A stretch of 64,000 bases of DNA from Atopsyche davidsoni (Eukaryota; Arthropoda; Insecta; Trichoptera; Hydrobiosidae), in NCBI GenBank assembly GCA_022113835.1, contig JAILWY010000024.1:6266501-6330500 (forward strand), in the 5' to 3' direction. A model generated the notes under the pieces. That model did not search any database. It had not been told where the DNA came from and saw only the letters and a list, made by a program, of their open reading frames with translations. Made by a program: the position numbers and the translations under genes. Every line of letters starts with the position of its first letter. Position 1 is the stretch's first letter. Of the stretch, positions 35,001 through 42,581 are shown one piece after another.

Positions 35001-35970
35001 TTGTATTGATCGCATTGTTGATTTAAAAACAGTTCAAAAAATCGCTTCCCTTGGAGATTGGAAAAATCATCTTGACTCTGAAGGCTATTCTCCACTGATG
35101 CTTGCTGCAAAATCAGGCAGGTCAGATATTGTCAGCTGGTTGGTCGAATCGGGCTGTGATATAAGCCAAGTTCATGCGACGAATGGAAAAACACTGCTGC
35201 ATTTTTGTTTTGTTCGCTTTGTTGGTTTAAAAACAGTTCAAACAATCGCTTCCCTTGGAGATTGGAAAAATCTTCTTGACTCTGAAGGCTATTCTCCACT
35301 CATGCTTGCTGCGGAATCAGGCAGGTCAGATATTGTCAGCTGGTTGGTCGAATCGGGCTGTGATATAAGCCAAGTTCATGCGACGAATGGAAAAACACTG
35401 CTGCATTTTTGTATTGATCCCGATGTTGATATCATAACAGTTCAAAGAATCGCTTCCCTTGGAGATTGGAAAAATCATCTTGACTCTGAAGGCTATTCTC
35501 CACTCATGCTTGCTGCAAAATCAGGCAGGTCAGATATTGTCAGCTGGTTGGTCAAATCGGGCTGTGATATAAACCAAGTTCATGCGACTTATGGACAAAC
35601 ACTGCTGCATTTTTGTATTGATCCCGATGTTGATATCACAACAGTTCAAAGAATCGCTTCCCTTGGAGATTGGATAAATCATCTTGACTCTGAAGGCTAT
35701 TCTCCACTGATGCTTGCTGCAAAATCAGGCAGGTCAGATATTGTCAGCTGGTTGGTTGAATCGGGCTGTGATATAAACCAAGTTCATGCGACTAATGGGA
35801 AAACAGTGCTGCATATGTGTATTGAGAACGATGTTAATTTATACACAATTCAAAGAATTGCTTCCCTTGGAGTTAATGAAAATCGTTGTGACTATGAAGG
35901 TTCTTCACCACTCATGATCGCTAAGAGCTCAAACAGGTCAGATATCGTCAGCTGGTTGATGAATCGTTGA
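26053..35970 (+). CDS. Nuclease-like / NACHT STAND NTPase / ankyrin-array protein (3305 aa)
   Basis: Single uninterrupted ORF. Seen in the sequence: residues 14-90 carry the order G22-x2-YQ, E49/E51, D57-D58 and Q77-x-K79, which matches the E...D...QxK core of PD-(D/E)XK nucleases of the Cap4/DUF4297 group. Residues about 90-760 are a long linker region I cannot assign. NEAGAGKT at 768-775 is Walker A. FFDGFDE at 869-875 is the NACHT-type Walker B with the paired acidic residues, and LTTRP at 900-904 fits the sensor-1 position. Ankyrin repeats start near residue 1208, irregular at first, then 28 exact 68-residue double repeats (from 1379) and a final half repeat. Start: ATG with A at -3 and G at +4, eleven bases after a possible 3' splice site (AG at 26041-26042), so a 5' UTR intron is likely. 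Inferred role: intracellular oligomerising sensor with DNA-cleaving output, cytosolic or nuclear. No signal peptide or membrane segment is evident. Codon composition changes abruptly between GC-rich and AT-rich patches. The domain calls are from motif reading only. Confidence 0.92.
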   Translation: MVSEKNDNNEKNVGAIINAAAGITYQLKLAMLFFFKAISNSHSFQLWSEVESAGKFDDVVFTYQNVEQDRKEAIFLQAKHKNDETKNITFNSLINDKNFSVPIYYQSWLIIKKSFSHVKCLVICTTVDFDEHTKKYFTKFEPSDCSYLIEYSKLFHLDCKDKMGAVYRLAEDAREELFSKLWESSDVHQLCMKLCAALCGGKPLDRRCNLVKRYQSPLARKVLNVSNKSTGFKCAFKTDSSPEVSDFRDALRRSAKLHAGNCKLKLTCKLSDIESIFELKVKVANGFGIVETDTCLPRDPTDREDFEQFADKLLLAVNQPSDTQLDDILTKELKLLIKCDDDLKDTAYQSIFVEFFNWFKDSRGEMFNEGSRKDILNKIKAKINYPISAGMHSSYKDKLKSCTFLEIMKDGACIELVSLLDNGSGVDKSRVIFFEVENTVIGLSLVHQALKTTKTYKKDNSFIFEKTSSLQTSSIQDRIIASLQRSDFHNLLLLECDVCQNQYLRDFLASVVERTEAQVVLVYPHGTLYQFPVGLSFQYVHSKKKYGFPDLTLDTQSYFLDRTVTLQGSSVILKDLLSSKELYAAIDCDTLAKLILGTEIQFGDKVTHSKIYDPELYIERKLYQIVKLDTKILFDENFPDLIALSGVTLDNLMTLMNDNIHHNDLKVFSYLRKNKLNCQMTAKIFLLDDPDSRESDFYYICKIRSKSNVHWMKMPNLKDLVWMKTHGKIELLHKFRLEQAGEQQAEEDCQSQQDLSSHQTPYTIIVSNEAGAGKTHFLAYQANITKNKHMNCMVAFVDLNSSSQSLNDELSLRSEKNHSFSRSKVHKAVFFLVEKLLDVNLYSARLKKLLEKKLLESYHVKGISGVYVFFDGFDEISPDYAEVVVDLMCALQECGVGLVLTTRPHMRQHTETELGVFCHTLAVFRDTEKTEFIHKFKKIQPNTSNIDLDKKFDPKMEKIQRSEMYQSLCGSPLILQMVLQVISSSLNSDDNPFIPESSDIQMSINALYKTFVESVFKLSLSKSKADFNTLMFKRDFQKRMLNFIEIHKNLALSALLNNKINDLLSIKELKAVQAYLDAHKQGNENEGLVTAVVDNRPVFIHRSFAEYLVAVYFSELFKGELEYDQSRDVFVSIVLAKDNFVLTRKFFDSEYSNNEAMHFLNEANLCLNILENSVREGNSRILINALKWLEIHASADQKDHVLYNSDKCLLREAITSKQLDSLKLLIEHGDDINSTINNKSTHKEFLIHVAAYQDWKEGCHYLIDCNANLQKYNMNGDNILHICIEGNIEFEIIKKITTKDETLKAMPTLRLGNTPLHLAIHKKRYDVIDLLLDNVNNINITNNKGDTALHYSIYCNLTLETIKKIASLGGSLSISNKYKNTPLMTAAKSGALDVVNWLVKSGCNISQFHATNGKTLLHLCINWGVDLKTVQTIASLGDWKNHLDFKGYSPLMLAAKLGRSDVVNWLVESGCNISQFHATNGKTLLHFCIQEDVNLKTVQRIASLGDWKNHHDSEGYTPLMLAAKLGRSNVVNWLVESGCDINQVHATNGKTLLHFCIKRCVDLKTVQRIASLGDLKNQLDSKGYSPLMLAAISGNDDVVSCLVKLGCNINQVHATTGETLLHLSIQNELKLETIQSFALIEDLKNHLDSKGYSPLLLAAQLGRLDVVSWLVKSGCDISQINATTGDTVLHLLIRNDVELEKFQCFALFGDLKNHLDSEGYSPLLLAAQLGRLDVVSWLVKSGCDISQIKATTGDTVLHLLIENDEELEKFQCFALFGDLKNHFNSEGYSPLMLAAKSGRIDVVSWLVKSGCDKNQVHATEGYTLLHFCINGCDDLKTVQSIASLGDWKNHLDSDGYSPLMLAAISGNDDVVSWLVETGFDINQVHATTGQTMLHLCIKYNIELKTIQCFALFEDCKNHLDSEGYSPLMLAAKSGRSDVVSWLVELGCDINQVHATNGKTVLHFYVQNHVELKTIQKIASLRDLKNHLDAQGYSPLMLAAESGEDDVINWLVKLGCDINQVHATNGWTLLHLCVQGGIILEIIRKIDSLGDWKNQLDSEGYSPPMLAAKSHRSDVVRWFVESGCDINQVHATNGKTLLHFLMDYRVNLKTVQSLALLGDRKSHLDSEGYSLLMLAAKSSDVDVVMWLVESGCDINQVHATNGKTLLHFCIQENVNLKKVQRIASLGDWKNHLDSEGYSPLMLAAKSGNDDVVSWLVETGCDINQVHATSGKRLLHFCIYYGVKLDTIKKIASLIDWKNHLDSKGYSPLMLAAKSDRFDVFSWLVKSGCDINQVHATNGKTLLHFCIDPYVDITTVQRIASFGDWKNHLDSEGYSPLMLAAESGNDDVVKWLVESGCDINQVHATTGQTMLHLCIENKIELKTIQSFAFLEDWKNHLDSEGYSPLMLAAKLGRSDVVNWLVESGCDLNQVHATNGKTLLHFYIQKDVNLKTVQRIASLGDWKNHHDSEGYSPLMLAAKSGRSDIVSWLVESGCDISQVHATNGKTLLHFCIDRIVDLKTVQKLASLGDWKSHLDSEGYSPLMLAAKSGRSDIVSRLVESGCDISEVHATNGKILLHYCFVRFVGLKTVQTIASLGDWKNHLDSEGYSPLMLAAKSGRSDIVSWLVESGCDISHVHATNGKTLLHFCIDRIVDLKTVQKIASLGDWKNHLDSEGYSPLMLAAKSGRSDIVSWLVESGCDISQVHATNGKTLLHFCFVRFVGLKTVQTIASLGDWKNLLDSEGYSPLMLAAKLGRSDVVNWLIESGCDINQVHATNGKTLLHFCIQEDVNLKTVQRIASLGDWKNHHDSEGYSPLMLAAKSGRSDIVSWLVESGCDISQVHATNGKTLLHFCIDRIVNLKTVQKIASLGDWKSHLHSEGYSPLMLAAKSGRSDIVSLLVESGCDISQVHATNGKTLLHFCFVRFVGLKTVQTIASLGDWKNHLDSEGYSPLMLAAKSGRSDIVSWLVESGCDISHVHATNGKTLLHFCIDRIVDLKTVQKIASLGDWKNHLDSEGYSPLMLAAKSGRSDIVSWLVESGCDISQVHATNGKTLLHFCFVRFVGLKTVQTIASLGDWKNLLDSEGYSPLMLAAESGRSDIVSWLVESGCDISQVHATNGKTLLHFCIDPDVDIITVQRIASLGDWKNHLDSEGYSPLMLAAKSGRSDIVSWLVKSGCDINQVHATYGQTLLHFCIDPDVDITTVQRIASLGDWINHLDSEGYSPLMLAAKSGRSDIVSWLVESGCDINQVHATNGKTVLHMCIENDVNLYTIQRIASLGVNENRCDYEGSSPLMIAKSSNRSDIVSWLMNR
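26095..26320 (+). other. PD-(D/E)XK (Cap4/DUF4297-like) nuclease motif block
   Basis: Part of the large ORF, roughly residues 15-90. GITYQ at 22-26 sits at the start of a hydrophobic helix. SEVESAGKFDDVVF follows at 48-61 and the QAKHK motif at 77-81. The spacing E51 to D57/D58 to Q77-x-K79 fits a restriction-endonuclease-like beta core in which E, D and K hold metal and polarise water. Known for the family: in bacteria this fold cuts double-stranded DNA when a linked sensor is triggered. That this arthropod copy is active is inference; all the core acidic and lysine positions I expect are present. Confidence 0.7.
28330..28830 (+). other. NACHT NTPase core (Walker A, Walker B, sensor 1)
   Basis: Within the large ORF. 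Walker A is SNEAGAGKT (767-775). The usual first glycine of GxAGxGK is Asn768, but K774 and T775 are intact. Walker B is four hydrophobic residues then DGFDE (871-875), the acidic doublet that separates NACHT from the NB-ARC class. TTRP (901-904) sits where NACHT proteins have T(S/T)RP. Together these indicate a nucleotide-driven STAND switch between the nuclease-like head and the ankyrin tail. Confidence 0.85.
30187..35970 (+). repeat. 28 tandem 204-bp ankyrin double-repeat units plus a half unit
   Basis: Unit starts fall every 204 bases exactly: 30187, 30391, 30595 and so on to 35695, with a partial unit at 35899. Each 68-residue unit is two ankyrin motifs: GYSPLMLAAKSGRSD..., ending near HAT, then NGKTLLHFCI..., ending WKNHLDSE. 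No unit gains or loses a base, so the frame is kept across 5.7 kb. Units 16-20 (33247-34266) are repeated almost unchanged as units 21-25 (34267-35286), and units 17-20 alternate two types (408-bp period). Most differences between units fall at unit residues 44-46 and 48. Confidence 0.95.
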
Positions 35971-36078
35971 AAAAAATATTAGTGTGAAGTGTGACTTTAG
36001 ATTGATATTTGTTAGGTTTCCTGAATTGTTTTCGTGTTTAAATATTAATATAAGCTTACATTTGTGTTTTTGATTTAA

Positions 36079-36084
36079 AATAAA
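36079..36084 (+). terminator. Polyadenylation signal AATAAA for the large gene
   Basis: AATAAA lies about 110 bases downstream of the stop codon of the nuclease/NACHT/ankyrin ORF, in AT-rich sequence. It is the first good hexamer on this strand after the stop and would give a short 3' UTR. Position only; no transcript evidence. Confidence 0.5.
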
Positions 36085-36178
36085 TCGCATAAACTTTCAA
36101 TGCATAATATCCATATCATCTTTAACAATAAAAACCAAAAGAATTAATGAGTTTTTTTTCTCTCAAAACTAAAACCGC

Positions 36179-36301
36179 TTAATCATAAAACCCCAATCGA
36201 TTAATTGATTTAGTGATTTTATTCCGGGACCAGAGGCAAGACTTCACACTGGCTTTTGATCCCGAAGCCTCTATGATATCAAAACCTCTTCTTAGAAGCA
36301 T
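36179..36301 (-). other. Coding-like minus-strand frame, 40 codons
   Basis: ATG directly after AAATTGCAG, reading MLLRRGFDIIEASGSK... to SRNKITKSINRLGFYD. GC-richer than the neighbourhood and uses all codon positions sensibly, but it is short and not recognised. It is convergent to the large gene's 3' end. A second short frame of this kind is at 36603-36680 (25 codons). Confidence 0.2.
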
Positions 36302-37092
36302 CTGCAATTTAATTTCTTAAACGTTTATTTATGAAAAATATTGATGTTCTCAACTTACTCATAAAACGTAATAAATATCATGCTTGAAAAGTATTTATCG
36401 AATATTTAAATCAATAAATAATTTGAAAATTGCAGCGCACAGTTGGAATGAACTTTATTACGAATAAACCTGTTCTTTTTTCTCAAGCACAACCAGACTT
36501 TTAAACGGTTATCCTAGTTATCTAGGTTTAATTTATTCAATTAATTAATCGTCAACTGATGCCAAAAACGGGTTTTATACACATATTTTTTCCTCATGTT
36601 CGCTACCATCTAAGCCACATCCTGTAAGCCCCACCACCTGCGCCAGCAACAGTGATAGCCACATAACGTATCATAACCATGCCTTAGGAGCTAAGCGAAA
36701 TGCCTTTTTATTAAATACTTGTTATCTTCACTTGACCATGAGATAAGGCAATAAGGAAAATACTTAGAGAAACTCAATTCTTAATGCATATAGCCAATAG
36801 CCCCTGCCACTTCTTTTGCGGCCTTCTTTACCTTGAGGGCTGGAAAGAAGACGACTCCATGCTCTCAGGTTATCCGAGCTGCAGTATCGCTAGCGAGCTA
36901 AAATACTGCTCCTCAGCAAATTCCCTGAAAATATCGTACTCGCCTATTTAAAAAAAAAAACATTTAAAAAAACCATGAAAATAAAAGTAAAACAACATAC
37001 GTTTTATAAAAGCCCATTAATTTTCAGTGTGCTGTATTGGTATTTGATTTTTTCTTAAATTTTCACCTTTATAAAAATTGTTTTAAACGCAG

Positions 37093-37203
37093 CCTGGAAG
37101 CAAAGATCAGAAAGTCAAGGGTGTGCTCTATAAGGAGGGGGTCCTTATGGTGTCTCGTGTTTTTCACACAGAAGCCTCCGCAATTGGAGAAAAATATACT
37201 TAA
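37093..37203 (+). other. Exon-like ORF ending in a stop (36 codons)
   Basis: After AAACGCAG the frame reads PGSKDQKVKGVLYKEGVLM...GEKYT and TAA. GC-rich island in AT-rich sequence with coding-like codon pattern. Could be a last exon or a pseudo-exon. An antisense frame also crosses it and is thought to be its shadow. Confidence 0.3.
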
Positions 37204-37557
37204 GTAATTTTGTAAATATTTTATAATTGTTTTGAAATATAAAATATTCATAGTTGACGAAAACTAGAGATTCTCAAAAGATAATATCCATTATTATTTA
37301 TAATTTTGAATTTAAATTTTTAAATTTATTTATAATTTTGAATTTAACAAAAAATAGCAATTTTCGTGTTGATTGTAGGATTTTGTAATATGTTAATTGT
37401 TAAAATAATATTTAAAAGCGTCGTCGACTTTGAACACTTCTAGTCCGAGACTGATGAAGCTTAAGAGCGATAATACTTTAATATATATTTACACAGTTGT
37501 AGAGGTTACGCCAATAATTTAGGAAAATCGTCAAGGATGGACCGAGATATGTTTTAA

Positions 37558-37653
37558 AAACCAATCAATAACAGGTTGCTTGAATTTCTCGACGATTATG
37601 ATCATGCAGGTCTCAGTTTGACTCGGGTGGAGTTCGAGCCCACGCCTGTATAA
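37558..37653 (+). other. Exon-like ORF (31 codons)
   Basis: Reads ...NRLLEFLDDYDHAGLSL... to EFEPTPV and TAA. The stretch GGAGTTCGAGCCC looks like a tRNA B box, but the amino-acid pattern is more persuasive. No family recognised. Confidence 0.28.
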
Positions 37654-38003
37654 AAAGTGTAAGTATTTTATTTATTGATAATAACTGTCATTTTTCATTC
37701 AATTGAAAAATATTAAGAAAGTATATTTCTAAAATAGAATCCTTAAATGAAAATATTATGTTACATTATAATTTTGCTATATCAAATGTGTTTCTCAACA
37801 CATATTATTAAATTAAGTTTTTATTTGCTTAGTTGTCAGGTAAAAGTTTAGCGAAACCGGCCATTAATTAAAATTAAGTGTTTTAATTTATTAAAAGTAT
37901 TAAAATAAAATTCCAATAAGTACTCGCTGTTAAAAGTATATATTATTTTAAAATTTAAATAGCAGGATTTCTTCCATGCAATAACTCTAATTAAAAATTT
38001 CAG

Positions 38004-38075
38004 ATCCTACAGGCTCACTTGCAACTCAGTGCATGTCTGGGCAAATACTTCGGGAACAACGAGAATGTAAATTAA
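38004..38075 (+). other. Exon-like ORF, paralogous to 39859-39984
   Basis: After AATTTCAG: ILQAHLQLSACLGKYFGNN... and TAA. QLSACLG and YFG match the candidate exon at 39859, so a short coding unit was duplicated here. Confidence 0.35.
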
Positions 38076-38668
38076 ATATTTTTTTGAATACATTTGAAAA
38101 GAAATATGTCAAAAGAGCATACTCGCAAAAAAAAATATTTTTGAGAATGTGTTGTTTGCTGTTTTATCTTCACTGATTTTTTGAGCTTGCAGACCTGCGA
38201 TTAATTGTGAGTAAATAAATCGCAGCTTGAGTCTCACAAAAATTGATTAGTATGCTATTAGAATACATACTCCTGTTAATCGCATATTTTTGTGTAAAAC
38301 TGTATTATATGAAATGTTAAAACTGTTTTTTTTTGTATCCTTTATAATTCAGTATTAAACTGAATGATTAGAATTTCATTTAAGTAAAATAAAATATTTA
38401 ATACCATATATTACACAGATTATTGTGTCTCAGTAAAAATATTGGCAAAGTTAAATAATGAGGCTGTATTAATACGATTGTTTTTAAAATTATAATCGTA
38501 TGGGATGGCTGCAAATTACACAGAGTAAGTACTTAAATATATTTTCTTGATCTGTAAAAGTTTTGGCTTTACTTGCGTCTAGAGTTGATTTATCTGCTAA
38601 ATTCATTCTTGTATTCCTATTCATTTTGCATCATATTGTTCATCATGTTTCCTCAGAATTTTTCACAG

Positions 38669-38845
38669 AATAGACTTGCTCCACAGAAAATGCACGACAG
38701 CAAGTTCCGACGCCAGAGACAAGGGACCTGCTGAAGAAGTCTCGAGTCGCTCTCTCCACTCCGAGTTGTGGCCTTCTAACTCCTCGTCTTGCAGCCTGCT
38801 CACTCCAGGAAGAGGCCAGAAGAGAAACACGACCACCATCGGAAG
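38669..38845 (+). CDS. Putative internal exon, 59 codons, serine-rich
   Basis: Acceptor TTTTTCACAG, donor GGAAG|GTCAGT, open in one frame throughout (HRKCTTASSDARDKG ... LLTPGRGQKRNTTTIG) with clearly raised GC. Ends in phase 2, which fits the next candidate exon at 38998. Unrecognised protein. Missing upstream exons may include 38004 or lie elsewhere. Confidence 0.38.
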
Positions 38846-38997
38846 GTCAGTCATTCCAAGACGATCGTAAAAATAAAAGCCTCGTACAGCAGTGTTTGGC
38901 TCTTCTATTAAATGCTTACTTTTGTCAATATGTTTATTAATTGTAGCACTAAAAATAAACCCAATATTGCAGTGGATGTTTATATTTTTATTTCTAG

Positions 38998-39082
38998 CGA
39001 TGCCAGGAGATCTCCAGTATCACCTGAAGATACCCGGCCATGGTTTTTGACAAGAAAATCTCCATTACATACTGAAATTTAA
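38998..39082 (+). CDS. Putative terminal exon joined to 38669-38845
   Basis: Acceptor TATTTCTAG|C; the phase-2 join restores the frame and gives SDARRSPVSPEDTRPWFLTR... and then TAA. Two independent splice signals and one frame agree, which is the reason for calling it. Function unknown. Confidence 0.35.
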
Positions 39083-39740
39083 TAATTTAGTGATTATTTC
39101 AGTAACATAGATTTTTCCATACCAGTTTCCGGAAGCTTGCGGTGAGTGTTGAAACTATACACAAACTATATAAGCCATGGGTTTTGGAAATATGCTATTT
39201 CTTATTGTAAATGAATATTTTTGTATATTTGTAATATTAGTTAATAATTTTCTTAATAGTAATAAAAATACCTAGTTGAATAGAATGTATCGCGTAGTAA
39301 TCACCATGTATACTTGTAAAGAAATTTCTCACAATTATAAAAAACCATGCGTGTATCTTTTCATATGCTCATTGTGTTTCTCAACACGTGTTTCTATGAA
39401 AAGTTATTTATTGCCAAGTTGTCAGATAAAAGTTTATATTTGCAAAAGACAATGTTTTTAAAATACTTTGCAGTTTGGATAAAAGTTAATAATCTATATA
39501 GAATGTGCTATTTTTAATATTTTTATTTTTGTCATTTTTGTCAGTTTATTCTAATATAAAAAATTTAAAAGATTTTATATTTTGTATATTCATGTTAAAA
39601 ACTATAAGTAAAATGGTCTTGATTGTAAAACAAATCATATGTAAAGCTAAAAGGAGCATGAGCTCAAGTACAGCCGGAATAACCGGAAGCCCTCTAAAAT
39701 AATCAACGATCTCACCACTGAGCTCCCCAAGCCGACCAAT

Positions 39741-39763
39741 ATATATTATATATTTATATACGA

Positions 39764-39796
<33 letters not shown>
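39741..39796. repeat. (TA)n microsatellite
   Basis: Almost pure TA/AT run, with one CGAG interruption. A second short TA run at 44148-44169 abuts the Tc1-like element. Confidence 0.9.
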
Positions 39797-39801
<5 letters not shown>

Positions 39802-39858
39802 GGTAATATTTAGATAACAAGTACCCACCCATGCAAAAACTCTGATTATATATTTCAG

Positions 39859-39984
39859 ATCCTTGGGCCGACTTCCTCATATATTGAGAGGGTTCACGAG
39901 CAACTCAGTGCATGTCTGGGCGAACACTTTGGGAGCCGCTGGAGTCGCACTGGCAAGAAGTCCTCGGAGCAGCTCCAGGGATAG
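39859..39984 (+). other. Exon-like ORF (41 codons)
   Basis: After ATATTTCAG: ILGPTSSYIERVHEQLSACL...GKKSSEQLQG and TAG. Shares QLSACLG..FG with 38004-38075. Just upstream (39640-39735) is another GC-rich piece, SSSTAGITGSP, whose DNA is homologous to 10330-10400. Confidence 0.35.
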
Positions 39985-40573
39985 TCAACCTTAGTTTATT
40001 AAAAATAGTTTAAAAATATAGGACTGTCATTTCGTACAATTTAAATACAATGAAATATTTAGGAAAAATACTTTATAAGAAGGGATGTCCAATATAGCCA
40101 AAAAATATATATATTTCTTATATAAATAATTACAATGTATGTGAAAACTGCAGTTATTTATTAGTTTATACAATTATGAAGTACAGAGTTTCAATTAAAG
40201 TATTGATTTTGTTTTTGATAGTTGAAATAAAATTCTATTATAATAATAAATAAAACCAAAAAATAATTGTTTTATTGCAATATATTATAGAAAAAACATT
40301 GTGTATCATTCTGAGATTTGATTGATTCTTATAAATACATGTTTGCTGGCAAAACTGGTATCTTTAAATATAAACAAATTTGAAAAATCTAATTTTATCA
40401 AGTACTGTCTTAAAAATTATAAATACAAATTTGGATTTGTAATAAAACATATATATAATTAATGAAATCTTAGAGATGATGTTTTATTATTTTTCTAGGA
40501 TGATTTATTTGTGAGTGCATTTTGAGAAAAAATTCGTTTATCTTATTAGTCACTGTATGTTGCTGCTTTTCGC

Positions 40574-40604
40574 CTGAAGATGCTGACCTAGCATTTTGGC
40601 AAAC
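40574..40604 (+). repeat. Hammerhead-like motif, degenerate
   Basis: CTGAAGATGCTGACC ... TTGGC-AAAC, preceded by GTGCATTTTGAGAAAA as in the other family members. The GAAAC box has lost its G. A related one at 46494-46525 keeps GAAAC but has CTGAAAG. Confidence 0.3.
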
Positions 40605-41745
40605 TATTTACTTAATATTATTAAAAAGTTGGAGAAACACATATATACAGGGTTATTCAAAACTTGTTACAGATGTATTAATTGTATTTGGATTAATTGT
40701 AAATAACAATCGCTACTTTCCGAGATTCAGTATCATGGATATGGCCACTGTTCTTAGCACTCTCCTGCTCCGATATTTAATAAAATTCTATGTATTAATA
40801 AGAATTTCGTGTATATAAGTATATAAGTTGGAACAAAGCTGTACATGTATTTTTTAAATATTATACAAACAATAGTCCAATGTATTTTTCCATAGCGCAG
40901 ACGGTTATCAATTTTTTATTAGAAATAAGTGAAGAGATTTATTAACCCGAGATTCAATAATTAAGTGATCATTTCAGCTACATAAATTTTTCCACAGCCG
41001 TTTCCGGTAACATGCGGTGAGCGTTGAAACTATACACACTAAAAATAACCATGCCTTTTGGAAATATGCTACTTCAAATAATGTTTTTGAATACATTTAA
41101 ATCCTTTTTTTCCACTTGTAATAAAACTCTATATATGTCTAAGCAGTAATTGAAACATTTATTTTAAAGGTATGAAGCACGTTGTACATCATTTTGTTTA
41201 TTTGTTAAGAAATTTCTCACTAACTGCTCGATTAAAGATCATAAAACATGCCGAAGGTTATTATCTAATAAAGTAATCGGATTATAACAATCTAATAATA
41301 AAAACATAACAGTGGCCAGTAACAATAAAAAATAAAAAATATATATTAACTTTTTTAAACGGTTTTTCCAAAAGGAAAATGTCCCCAATTTGGATCTCAA
41401 GTGTCATTTTTTTCTATAATGTATGAAATAATATCACCATATAATTTAAAAATAAAATGATTCACACATGCTCAAAGAGTGCTTCATATGATTTGAAAAT
41501 AAAAAAGCACATATATATTATTCTGTTTGAAAAGGACGACATTAAAATTAAAATTTAAATGGTGGCATTGCATGATTGCAGTTTTAAATAGGTTATTGTT
41601 TTTCTTGGATTTCTCATTAAGGTTTTTCAATCAAATATATCATTCAAATTATAGACTAAAATGGAAAAAAAAAAAAAAAATAAACCTTTTGTGTGACCAC
41701 AGATGCCTCAGAGCTTTATGTTTAGCTTAAGGCAGTCCATTACCT

Positions 41746-42257
41746 GGCGAAATCGTGTCATTTAATTAGTTTAATTGTCACTTTATTTTTCTATGTCGAA
41801 AGTTGATTTTTTATTAAATATTGAGAAAACTATAAATTATATTTACCAATTTTTAATTATTTAATTAACGTCCATTTCTTAGGTCAAATAAAATCTTGAA
41901 GATGTTGAAAAGTTATATAAAATGACAACTTTTCAAAACCAATGATTGTTAAAGATTTTTTTCTTAAATGTATAAGACGCACATGGTTTATATTTAATCT
42001 TTCAATTCTAATTGAAAAAATGACTTTTGAAGAAAAAATGTTTTGGATTCATGGAAAATGTACCGGACGAATCTCCAAATTACTACACTTTAATCGGAAA
42101 AAACACATATTTATCATATTAATAGTAAATTTATAACAAATAAAAGTATATTGTATCAAACTTTTTGCATTTCAATATTTTTGATTGGTGCAGTCGATTT
42201 TTCGCAAAACGGACTAGACAATGATCAAAAAAGCTCGATTATGGGACCAAGACCCTT
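41746..42257. mobile_element. Diverged relative of the MITE, inverted
   Basis: Reverse complement of the MITE at 9621 with many substitutions; the shared cores AATGATCAAAAAA and TGTCACTTTATTTTTCTATG (reversed) are readable. Another relative is at 54138-54551 inside the copy-2 insertion. The antisense and sense ORFs here are chance readings. Confidence 0.5.
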
Positions 42258-42581
42258 AAGAGTTTGATGCTTCAGAGAGATCGCATGGCTTGAGGTATAC
42301 TCTAATAAATACCTTAACTACTCTTGAATACTTTTTAATGCATCTTCTTATCTTTGTACAGTTGTTCTTATGGCTGGAATCCATTATATGTTCCCAATTC
42401 ATAGTAACCTTGAAAAACTCATGTCTTTACTTATAAAATATATTTTACGGCCGCACGATAAGAAGCAGCTGGATGGCTCGAGGCTCTTATCTGTATCGCA
42501 CAGAAGTAAAGCCACTAGGCTGTAGATATTTTTTAAATATTTTAAAAAAATCTAACTCCATGTACGAGTATGTTAAATTAA

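Noticed and set aside
33500..35110. Repeated 60-codon antisense frames (33500, 33908, 34928)
   Set aside because: They are the reverse strand of the ankyrin repeats, and their spacing (408 and 1020 bp) simply follows the repeat units.
26053..35970. Large ORF as bacterial contamination or Wolbachia insertion (ankyrin-rich, nuclease-like)
   Set aside because: Metazoan start context, a probable splice acceptor before the ATG, a polyA signal, AT-rich eukaryotic flanks and R1/BEL/Tc1 neighbours. An ancient transfer of the nuclease domain is not excluded.
30187..35970. CRISPR-like regular repeats
   Set aside because: Units are contiguous 204-bp coding repeats without spacers, in a eukaryotic gene.
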